Below, in pieces: positions 1 through 5,853 of a stretch of 5,853 nt of DNA. The notes beneath the pieces are model-generated. The model was not told the DNA's origin. It saw only the letters and a program-made list of their open reading frames with translations, and did not search any database. A program made the translations under genes and the position numbers. Each line of letters starts with the position of its first letter. The first letter of the stretch is position 1. The DNA is from an uncultured Bacteroidota bacterium (lineage in GTDB: Bacteria > Bacteroidota > Bacteroidia > Chitinophagales > Chitinophagaceae): the NCBI GenBank assembly GCA_903905685.1, contig CAIVHI010000131.1:1-5853 (forward strand), in the 5' to 3' direction.

Positions 1-35
1 GACAATCAAACAGTCAATGCAACAAAAATGATATT

Positions 36-581
36 ATGGGTAGCATTTCTATCTTCTTGAGTTATCCGAAGCCGTTTTTACGGGATCAAGTCAACTTTAT
101 CGATGCGGTAAAAAAACACCTTTCAGATCGGGGCTTTGAAGGACGAACCCTTGGTGTCACTGATTACGACATGAAAGAACCGTTGACTGCAATCCGACGG
201 CTGATGCTTGAATCGAATGGGCTGATTTCCATCGCATTTAGGCGGTTGAAAATAGAAAATGCAATAGGGAAGCCGGCAAGCGATATCGGGGAACCCGATT
301 ACCGAATCAAAGACCAGTGGTTGACAAGCCCCTATTGCCACATTGAGCCCGCCATGGCGTTCCAGGTCGGTTTGCCGATACTGATTTTTCGGGAGCAAGG
401 TGTCATTGCAGAAGGCATCCTTGAAAAAGGGGTTACCGGCACCTACCTTCCCGAATTCAATTTGTCAAATCCAATCAACGAATATTTTGAGTCTCACCAT
501 TGGAAGCAAATAATGGGCACTTGGGAAGGATATGTGCGCTCCGTTGTAGATTACAAGGGAAAGCCACCAAAGTTATATTGA
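36..581 (+). CDS. TIR-like domain protein, stand-alone (possible defence or signalling effector)
   Basis: This 181-residue soluble protein has no signal peptide or membrane segment. What is seen: an N-terminal beta strand with the TIR-like 'FLSYPKPF' (residues 7-14), an amphipathic helix (20-33), a 'VTDYD' loop (41-45), a helix plus strand 'SNGLISIAF' (60-68), then 'SPYCHIEPAMAFQVGLPILIF' spread over residues 98-118. That last block resembles the S-x-W/Y-C-x-x-E segment of TIR domains, where the glutamate (here E104) is the NAD-cleaving residue in enzymatic members. It is followed by a conserved-looking C-terminal part with 'WEGYVR' (163-168). From family knowledge, bacterial TIR proteins often hydrolyse NAD+ or make cyclic ADP-ribose signals in anti-phage defence; that role is inference here. 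The ATG at 36 is the first in frame, but the frame is open to the left window edge, so an upstream start is possible. No Shine-Dalgarno sequence is seen. The gene is visibly more AT-rich than the formate dehydrogenase genes. It sits directly in front of a truncated VOC gene, which suggests recent arrival. A SLOG or other Rossmann-like nucleotide-binding fold is the main alternative. Confidence 0.72.
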   Translation: MGSISIFLSYPKPFLRDQVNFIDAVKKHLSDRGFEGRTLGVTDYDMKEPLTAIRRLMLESNGLISIAFRRLKIENAIGKPASDIGEPDYRIKDQWLTSPYCHIEPAMAFQVGLPILIFREQGVIAEGILEKGVTGTYLPEFNLSNPINEYFESHHWKQIMGTWEGYVRSVVDYKGKPPKLY

Positions 582-601
582 TAATTTTCTATAAGTATAA
601 T

Positions 602-754
602 TTCGACACAAAGTGTTACCTCCGCGCTTTCCACGACCGCATCAAAGACTTGGTGAAAGTCATCAAGCCCATCGAAACCACCTTCTACGGTGCCACCGAA
701 TTTTCCGTTCTGGACGAAAGTGGTTATGTGTTGACATTTGCGGAGGATGAATAG
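602..754 (+). pseudogene. VOC family (glyoxalase/bleomycin resistance-like) protein, 3' remnant
   Basis: This frame ends in a TAG at 752-754 and encodes about 50 residues matching the end of VOC-superfamily proteins: a helix 'FHDRIKDLVK', then 'PIETTFYGATEFSVLDESGYV' split over two strands, then 'LTFAEDE'. The FYG-x-x-EF-x-V-x-D-x-x-GY-x-L-x-F pattern is the typical last beta-alpha-beta-beta-beta element, and the E of 'EF' is usually a metal ligand. A complete VOC protein has about 110-140 residues. The N-terminal half is missing because the intact TIR-like gene occupies the DNA immediately upstream, with only about 20 AT-rich bases between its stop (581) and this frame. The recognisable similarity starts near base 626. 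No credible start codon precedes it, so it is read as a non-functional leftover of a gene that once ran towards the formate dehydrogenase operon. The longer reading from an ATG at 500 lies inside the TIR-like gene and does not restore the missing half. Confidence 0.72.
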
Positions 755-783
755 CAAGTGGCGTGACCACATTCATAAATGCC

Positions 784-822
784 GATGGCTTGATGCACCG
801 CATCAAGCCATCAATCGTTTTT
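784..822. terminator. Hairpin terminator between convergent genes
   Basis: Bases 784-795 (GATGGCTTGATG) and 801-812 (CATCAAGCCATC) are perfect inverted repeats, giving a 12-bp stem. C796 and G800 can add a thirteenth pair, leaving a three-base loop. On the plus strand the stem is followed after five bases by TTTTT (818-822). On the minus strand it is followed by a weaker T-containing stretch (GGCATTTATG). It lies 25 bases beyond the end of the formate dehydrogenase operon and 30 bases after the stop of the VOC remnant. It is thus placed to end transcription from both convergent sides, with the better U-tract for plus-strand transcripts. Confidence 0.72.
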
Positions 823-836
823 AAACCCATGAGCAC

Positions 837-3635
837 TTACACCGCCGCATGTTTGTACTGGCCCTTGCTTTTCCTGATGTTGCAAGATACCACTTTGTAT
901 TCCGGGCAGAGGGCTTCGGAGTCGGTTTCGGAGGAGGTGATGTAGTTGAGCATCACTTCGGGGAAGTGGAAGGTGCTGCTTAATACGCCGGGTTTTACGT
1001 CGGTGGTGATGCAGGCCTTGATGTCCACTTTGCCGCGAGGCGACTCCACACACACCATGTCGCCTTCCTCAATGAGGTGCTTGGCGGCATCGGCGGGATT
1101 GATGAGCAATACGTCGTCCGTCAGTATTTTCACGTTGTTGGTGCGGCGGGTCATAGCGCCGCAGTTGTAGTGCTCCAGTTCGCGGTTGGTGGTGATGATG
1201 TAAGGGTATTCCTTGCCATGCTTGGTCACCTCATTCGACTCCTTGAAATCGTTGTATACGAACTTGCCCTTGCCGCGCTTGAAGGTCTCCAAGTGCAGGA
1301 TTTGGGTGTCGGTGCCGCCCTTGGCCACAGGCCACTGCTTGCCGTTTTCTCCCAGTTCGTTCCAAACCACCCCTTCGAAAAAGGGCACGATTTGGCTGAT
1401 TTCTTCCAACACCCATTCCGGGTCATACACGGCCGGTTGGGCATAGCCCATGCGGTTCATGATGTCGAGGATGATTTGGCCGTCGGGCTTGGTGCCGGCA
1501 ACGGCTTCCACGACTTTGTTCACACGCTGAATGCGGCGCTCGCCATTGGTAAACGTGCCGCTCTTTTCCAGGAACGACGATGCCGGTAGCACCACTGTGG
1601 CCAATTTGGCGGTTTCGGTCATGAACAATTCCTGTACCACCAGCAAATCCAGTTTGGCCAGTGCGGCGTTCACGTGGTGGGTGTTGGGGTCGGTTTGCGA
1701 AATGTCTTCGCCAATCACCCACATGGCTTTCAGCTTGCCTTCCAAGGCCGCATTGAACATCTCGGGTATCTTGTAGCCGATGTGCTTGGGCAACTTGGCG
1801 TTATAGAATGCTTCGTACTTACTGTGGTTTTCAGCCATCGTGACATCCAAATACCCGGCGCCTTGGTGGGGTTGTGCACCCATATCGGCAGCACCCTGCA
1901 CATTGTTTTGGCCGCGCAATGGGTTCACACCCACGCCCGGACGGCCGATATTGCCGGTAATCATGGCGAGGTCGGCTATCTGCATGATGGCGAAGGTGCC
2001 CTGGGTATGCTCCGTTACACCCAAGCCGTGGAACGACATGGCATTGGGTGCCGAGGCGTAATCTATTGCTGCTTTTCTCACCAGTTCCCGGTCCACTCCC
2101 GATATGCTTTCCATCTCGTCGAGGTTCAAGGCCAAGATGTTGGCTTTGAAGTCGTCGTAGCCTTCGGTGCGGTCTTCGATGAACTTTTGGTCTTCCAAGC
2201 CCTCCGTGATGATGTAGTACAACATCATATTGAGTACCGCCACATTGGTGCCGGGGCGCAATTGCAGGTGGTGGGTGGCATACTTGGCCAGCTCCGTGCG
2301 GCGCGGGTCGATGACGATAGTGGGCTTGCCGCTGATGGCGAACTGCTTCAACTTGGCTCCCGTAACGGGGTGGCCCGATGTGGGGTTGGCGCCAATCACC
2401 ATGATGCAGTCGGTCAGCTTCAGGTCTTTAATGGAGTTGGTGGCGGCACCGGTGCCAAAGGTGCGCTGCATACCCAATGCGGTAGGCGAGTGGCACACCC
2501 GTGCGCAACAGTCTATGTTGTTGGTGCCTATGGTTGCCCTGATGAATTTCTGCATCAGGTAGTTTTCCTCATTGGTGGCACGTGCCGAGCTGATACCGGC
2601 TATGAAGTCGGGGCCGTTGTTGGCCTTGATTTCATTTAGCTTGTCGGCAATAAAGTCGTAGGCTTCGTCCCATGAGACTTCTTCAAACTTGCCGTTGCGC
2701 TTGATGAGCGGGCTGCGCAATCGGTCGGCGTGGTTGTAGAAGGAGAAGGCGTAGCGGCCTTTGAGGCAGGTGTGGCCTATGTTCACTTCGGCATCGTACG
2801 GTGCCTGTACCGATTTCACTTTGCCTCCCTTTACGGCCACATCGAGGTTGCAACCCACGCCGCAATAGGTACAAACGGTGCGTACCTTTTTATCTACCTG
2901 TATGGATTTCGATTCGAAGATGTCGGAGATGGCCGATGTGGGGCAAGCCTGTGCGCAGGCACCGCAACTCACGCAGTCAGACTCAAAGAAGGTTTGCTCC
3001 ATACCCTTTACGATATGGCTTTCAAAACCGCGTCCGGCCATACTCAACACAAACTGACCCTGAATCTCGTCGCACGCCCGCACGCAGCGGAAGCAGTTGA
3101 TGCACTTCGAGAAGTCTGAGGTCATGTAGGGGTGGCTGTGGTCCTTGGTGCGGTCCAAGTGGTTTTTGCCATCGGGGTAGCGCACATCGCGGATGCCCAC
3201 TTTTGCGGCTACTGCTTGCAGCTCGCAATTGTTGTTCACCTCGCAGGTGAGGCAGTCGAGGGGGTGGTCGGTGAGGACCAGCTCGATGATGTTCTTACGC
3301 AGTTTTTGGATGCGGTCGGAGTCGGGATAGATGTACGAGCCTGGCATAACGGGGGTATGGCACGACGCCATGGCTTTCGCCGGCCCGCCTGGTGCCAAGG
3401 CCACATCCACACTGCACACGCGGCACGACCCGAATGGGTCGAGGTTGGGAGCATCGCACAGGGTGGGCACCGCATTCTTACCGAAGTTCCTCCGCATCAG
3501 GCTGAGGATGGTTTCCCCATCCTTGATTTCGAAGGGCTTGTCGTCGATATAGGCAACCTTGACGTTCTGCTTGGTGGGAGCGGCACCGCCTGCTCCACCC
3601 GAAACCTTATTGTCTACAAAAAACTGCTTGCTCAT
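837..3635 (-). CDS. fdhF: Formate dehydrogenase alpha (catalytic) subunit, NAD-linked, bis-MGD and Fe-S
   Basis: This 932-residue cytoplasmic protein (no Tat signal) oxidises formate to CO2, or reduces CO2, and feeds electrons to the diaphorase subunit encoded just upstream. Domains in order: a Gly/Ala-rich leader (1-24); a NuoG-like [2Fe-2S] domain with C60, C71, C74, C92; a His-Cys [4Fe-4S] site (H124, C128, C131, C137); a two-cluster ferredoxin domain (C178, C181, C184, C188 and C221, C224, C227, C231); and a molybdopterin oxidoreductase core from about 250 with a [4Fe-4S] site (C255, C258, C262, C290) and the conserved K292. The active site reads CCARVCHSPT (376-385): C381 is the Mo/W ligand, encoded by TGC and so not selenocysteine, with H382 beside it. 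R574 in NPLRGQNNVQGA matches the formate-binding arginine of formate dehydrogenases. A molybdopterin-dinucleotide-binding domain covers about 810-920. The length matches the FdsA type (about 900-990). It starts 10 bases after the upstream gene's stop and is surely co-transcribed with it. It is also called fdsA in Cupriavidus-type enzymes. No frameshift or lost ligand was found. Confidence 0.96.
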   Translation of the reverse strand: MSKQFFVDNKVSGGAGGAAPTKQNVKVAYIDDKPFEIKDGETILSLMRRNFGKNAVPTLCDAPNLDPFGSCRVCSVDVALAPGGPAKAMASCHTPVMPGSYIYPDSDRIQKLRKNIIELVLTDHPLDCLTCEVNNNCELQAVAAKVGIRDVRYPDGKNHLDRTKDHSHPYMTSDFSKCINCFRCVRACDEIQGQFVLSMAGRGFESHIVKGMEQTFFESDCVSCGACAQACPTSAISDIFESKSIQVDKKVRTVCTYCGVGCNLDVAVKGGKVKSVQAPYDAEVNIGHTCLKGRYAFSFYNHADRLRSPLIKRNGKFEEVSWDEAYDFIADKLNEIKANNGPDFIAGISSARATNEENYLMQKFIRATIGTNNIDCCARVCHSPTALGMQRTFGTGAATNSIKDLKLTDCIMVIGANPTSGHPVTGAKLKQFAISGKPTIVIDPRRTELAKYATHHLQLRPGTNVAVLNMMLYYIITEGLEDQKFIEDRTEGYDDFKANILALNLDEMESISGVDRELVRKAAIDYASAPNAMSFHGLGVTEHTQGTFAIMQIADLAMITGNIGRPGVGVNPLRGQNNVQGAADMGAQPHQGAGYLDVTMAENHSKYEAFYNAKLPKHIGYKIPEMFNAALEGKLKAMWVIGEDISQTDPNTHHVNAALAKLDLLVVQELFMTETAKLATVVLPASSFLEKSGTFTNGERRIQRVNKVVEAVAGTKPDGQIILDIMNRMGYAQPAVYDPEWVLEEISQIVPFFEGVVWNELGENGKQWPVAKGGTDTQILHLETFKRGKGKFVYNDFKESNEVTKHGKEYPYIITTNRELEHYNCGAMTRRTNNVKILTDDVLLINPADAAKHLIEEGDMVCVESPRGKVDIKACITTDVKPGVLSSTFHFPEVMLNYITSSETDSEALCPEYKVVSCNIRKSKGQYKHAAV

Positions 3636-3645
3636 ATACTGATGT

Positions 3646-5337
3646 TTATGAAAAATAAGGAGATAATTCGTTTTCGAAATACTTCAACGCATTTTTGACC
3701 GGCAAAGGCAAACCTCCTCCCAACGCGCACAGCGAGCCAATCTCCATGGTAGTGAGGAGGTCGGTAAACAGCTCTTTATCGATGGTATAGTCGGAGGTGA
3801 GCGATTTGTGCACCAATTCGTAACCCCGCGTGGAACCCAGCCTACATGGGAAACACTTGCCGCAGCTTTCGTGGGCGGTGAACTGGAACAGGTGCTCGAT
3901 ATAATTGATAATGGGGAATCCGGCCGGCAGGCAAACCACCGACGCATGACCCAACAGGAATCCGTTCTGGGCGAAGGTTTCGAAATCTATCGACAAGTCG
4001 TCAATCTTCGACGTAGGCACCAAGCCGCCCAATGGGCCACCAATGTGCATGGCCTTGATTTCCGTCCGGAAGCCGCCGCCCAGCTCAGCGAAGACGAAGC
4101 GGAGGGGGGTGCCCATGTCTACCTCATAAATGCCGGGGCGGTTGAAAAATCCATCCAACGACACCAACTTGGTGCCGGTAGACCTGCCACGCCCGACGGC
4201 TGCAAATGCATAACCGCCGTGCTTCACCACATAGGGAATACAGGCGAGGGTCTCCACATTGTTCACCACGGTAGGTTTGTTGAATAGGCCGTGCTGAGTG
4301 GGGTAGGGTGGGCGCACCCTTACTTCGGGCCGCTGCCCTTCTATGGACGACAAAAGCGCGGTTTCTTCGCCGCAGATATAGGCACCTTGCGCCCTAATGA
4401 TTTTGAAATCGAAGTCCACGCCCGTGCCACCAATATCGTTGCCCAACCAGCCCAAAGCCCTCAATTCGTCTATGGCGGCTTGGGTGATGGCGATGGCTTC
4501 GGGATATTCGGCACGTATGTAGAGCACACCCATGTTGGCACCTGCAATATAGCCCGCTATCATCATGCCCTTCAGCACCAAGTGGGGTTGCTGCTCCAGC
4601 AGGTAGCGGTCGCTATAGGCACCAGGGTCGCCCTCGTCGGCATTGCAGACGATGTATTTTTGGGTGCCGGGGGTGTTCTTGCACGATTCCAGCTTGAAGG
4701 CTATCGGGAAACCCGCGCCGCCGCGGCCGCGCAAGCCCGAAGTCTTCAACTCTGCCAGCAGCGCGTCGGAAGCTGTGCGGAGGATGTCCGCAATATCGGA
4801 GTAATAGGTGGCCGCACCTGGAAATGCGCCAGTGAGCACTTGAGTGCCCGAGCAGGCCACATGATAGTGGTCGGCAACGGCTTTTTTCGACGCTTTGATG
4901 TCCGCCATATCGTCTATGGCAGCACCAGAATAGTTCAAGCCGTTGTAGCTGAATGCCTTGTTTTCGTGGCAACGCCCCAAGCAGCACATTTCGCCTATTT
5001 CGTCGGCTTCAAAGTGCTTTCCAAGTTCATGGTGAAGGTTGGGTTGGGTGCCGGCGGTGAGGCACGCACTTCCATTGCACACATATACCTTCTTGCCTTG
5101 GTTTTCGGGGCGCAGGAAATCGTAGAACGACACCGTGCCATAAATGTTTGCGGCCCCAAGTAGGTATTCCGTCTTCAATTCGGCAATATCATCCTTTGCC
5201 ACCGTGCCGCCATTGCGTACGGCTTTGATTCCCAGTTCTTCAAACAGGTTTTCCGTGAGCCCCTTCCGTCCGGACAACTCGCCAAGGTTCTTCGACATAG
5301 CGTTAATCGATGTTGCCAATACCCCATAACGGGCCAT
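3646..5337 (-). CDS. fdsB: Formate dehydrogenase beta subunit: fused NuoE-NuoF-type NAD/FMN diaphorase
   Basis: This 563-residue soluble subunit should accept electrons from the alpha subunit and reduce NAD+ at FMN. Residues 1-150 form a NuoE-like part: a short helical region, then a thioredoxin-like [2Fe-2S] domain with C87 and C92 (VCNGSAC) and C119 and C123 (CCLGRC). The spacing C-x4-C then C-x3-C matches NuoE. Residues about 165-563 are NuoF-like: the glycine-rich FMN/NADH loop LRGRGGAGFP (202-211), CNADEGDPGAYSDR (231-244), the GAYICGEETALL segment (318-329), a SLBB-type region (about 390-470), and the [4Fe-4S] ligands C492, C495, C498 (SCGKCFPC) and C537. In Cupriavidus-type enzymes the NuoE role is served by a separate FdsG; here all four NuoE cysteines are in the fusion. 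It is the first gene of the operon, with a candidate promoter close upstream. The chosen ATG at 5337 has no Shine-Dalgarno sequence; an in-frame ATG 13 codons on is an alternative. Without its neighbour it could be called nuoF, but pairing with the formate dehydrogenase alpha subunit settles the role. Confidence 0.93.
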   Translation of the reverse strand: MARYGVLATSINAMSKNLGELSGRKGLTENLFEELGIKAVRNGGTVAKDDIAELKTEYLLGAANIYGTVSFYDFLRPENQGKKVYVCNGSACLTAGTQPNLHHELGKHFEADEIGEMCCLGRCHENKAFSYNGLNYSGAAIDDMADIKASKKAVADHYHVACSGTQVLTGAFPGAATYYSDIADILRTASDALLAELKTSGLRGRGGAGFPIAFKLESCKNTPGTQKYIVCNADEGDPGAYSDRYLLEQQPHLVLKGMMIAGYIAGANMGVLYIRAEYPEAIAITQAAIDELRALGWLGNDIGGTGVDFDFKIIRAQGAYICGEETALLSSIEGQRPEVRVRPPYPTQHGLFNKPTVVNNVETLACIPYVVKHGGYAFAAVGRGRSTGTKLVSLDGFFNRPGIYEVDMGTPLRFVFAELGGGFRTEIKAMHIGGPLGGLVPTSKIDDLSIDFETFAQNGFLLGHASVVCLPAGFPIINYIEHLFQFTAHESCGKCFPCRLGSTRGYELVHKSLTSDYTIDKELFTDLLTTMEIGSLCALGGGLPLPVKNALKYFENELSPYFS

Positions 5338-5363
5338 CGGCCATATAAATTTATTGAGAGATA

Positions 5364-5395
5364 CAAATGTAACAAAGTAATGCGTTCGAAAAAAA
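5364..5395 (-). promoter_or_regulatory. Candidate Bacteroidota-type promoter of the formate dehydrogenase operon
   Basis: Read on the minus strand, TACATTTG (5371-5364) fits the TAnnTTTG -7 element used by the primary sigma factor of Bacteroidota. Seventeen bases further upstream is a run of seven T followed by CG (5395-5387), a loose fit to the TTG/TTTG -33 element. Transcription would begin near 5357, leaving a leader of about 20 bases before the ATG at 5337. A second, imperfect copy (TTACTTTG, 5380-5373) overlaps. No operator palindrome was seen. The adjacent 5401-5558 stretch shows no convincing gene. Confidence 0.5.
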
Positions 5396-5558
5396 TGGCC
5401 CCTTGGAAAAGCAAAATCTGCTCAGGGGTAGCTCTGGGGGAAATGTGCCTGTATGTATGGCGGCCACCGTGTGTTGAGGAAGTGTGGAAAGGGTATTTGG
5501 AAAACCAATGATGAGACTATACTTTTGGATTGGATGGCTTTGGGGGAAGTGGACAGTT

Positions 5559-5853
5559 TTATATTTCTTTGCCACCTAAACGAATTAGTTCTTCAACTAA
5601 TTTATGTATTTTGGTGAACGGAGATACCTGATGGAGTGCTTTAGCAACTTGATTAGAATGATGTTCATCAAGTAATACAGCCCTGCTAATAGCTTGAACA
5701 GTCTTGCCAACAATTTCAGCTCGAACTATATTTCTGAAATTATTCGCATGCTTCATATCCTGCTTATAATTAAAATTTTGTCGAGCGACTAAGCTGATCA
5801 AATCTTGGCTTGGATTTTGCAAATTTCTGAAAATGTCTGTAAGCCGATCGTAA
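5559..5853 (-). CDS. Unrecognised protein, C-terminal part (gene continues past the right edge)
   Basis: The frame ending in TAA at 5561-5559 stays open to the window edge, giving at least 97 residues. The first possible in-window start is a TTG at 5822, but the frame reads on upstream (YDRLTDIFRN then LQNPSQ), so this is most likely the end of a longer protein and not an 87-residue gene. The visible part is charged, predicted mainly helical, and lacks membrane segments and cysteines. It includes 'HANNFRNIVRAEIVGKTVQ' and ends 'KLVEELIRLGGKEI'. I do not recognise a family. Base composition is clearly more AT-rich than the formate dehydrogenase genes and codon endings are often A/T, which suggests accessory DNA. 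It is transcribed in the same direction as the operon but ends 221 bases before its start, so co-transcription is possible but not indicated. The coding call rests on the uninterrupted frame and plausible amino-acid composition. Confidence 0.55.
   Translation of the reverse strand, partial: YDRLTDIFRNLQNPSQDLISLVARQNFNYKQDMKHANNFRNIVRAEIVGKTVQAISRAVLLDEHHSNQVAKALHQVSPFTKIHKLVEELIRLGGKEI

Noticed and set aside
123..398. Minus-strand open frame of 91 codons within the TIR-like gene
   Set aside because: It is an antisense shadow; the plus strand encodes the coherent domain.
661..809. Repeated CATCAAGCC at 661-669 and 801-809
   Set aside because: At nine bases, one copy is codons of the VOC remnant and the other is the terminator arm; this is likely coincidence and not a direct repeat from an insertion.
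2490..2510. Possible selenocysteine codon at the formate active site
   Set aside because: The codon for residue 381 reads TGC on the minus strand, so the enzyme is the cysteine type and no SECIS element is needed.
1674..2639. Plus-strand open frame of 321 codons inside the alpha-subunit gene
   Set aside because: It is an antisense shadow of a GC-rich, strongly conserved coding sequence. Its translation shows no coherent domain and every iron-sulphur and active-site motif lies on the other strand.
4291..5163. Plus-strand open frame of 290 codons inside the beta-subunit gene
   Set aside because: It is antisense to the NuoE-NuoF fusion, with biased composition and no recognisable family features.
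5500..5545. Weak inverted repeat (CCAAT...ATTGG) as terminator of the right-hand partial gene
   Set aside because: The stem is only five pairs with a long loop and no T-run, which is not enough to call.
5351..5575. Minus-strand open frame of 74 codons in the intergenic stretch
   Set aside because: It overlaps both the end of the partial right-hand gene and the candidate promoter. Its translation is rich in Pro/His/Phe without domain character, so it is probably chance.

Overview
The window looks like chromosomal DNA from a member of the Bacteroidota. This is inferred from three things: Shine-Dalgarno-like sequences are absent before the well-defined starts, a TAnnTTTG-type -7 element lies upstream of the main operon, and the protein sequences have a Bacteroidota flavour. 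The genus cannot be fixed; a moderately GC-rich member of Chitinophagia, Saprospiria or Cytophagia would fit.

The core (837-5337, minus strand) is a compact two-gene operon for a soluble, NAD-linked, molybdenum- or tungsten-containing formate dehydrogenase. The first gene (3646-5337) encodes a fused NuoE-NuoF-type diaphorase subunit that should carry a [2Fe-2S] cluster, FMN, the NAD site and a [4Fe-4S] cluster. Ten bases later comes the catalytic alpha subunit (837-3635), with a NuoG-like N-terminal iron-sulphur wire and a cysteine-type (not selenocysteine) bis-MGD formate site. Together they should pass electrons from formate through a chain of Fe-S clusters to FMN and NAD+, or run in reverse. 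The operon has its own candidate promoter at 5364-5395.

The left flank (1-822, plus strand) is different in character. It holds an intact 181-residue gene for a TIR-like protein (36-581). Immediately after it lies the 3' end of a glyoxalase/bleomycin-resistance (VOC) gene (602-754) whose 5' part is missing. This looks like an insertion or replacement scar, with the TIR-like gene as the newcomer. A strong hairpin (784-812 plus a T-run) sits between this remnant and the convergent formate dehydrogenase operon and probably terminates transcription from both sides.

The right flank has an apparently non-coding stretch (5401-5558) and then the C-terminal part of an AT-rich, unrecognised minus-strand gene (5559 to the window edge). 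The conserved metabolic operon is therefore bracketed by accessory-looking DNA. No tRNA, rRNA, CRISPR array, transposase or complete mobile element is visible.
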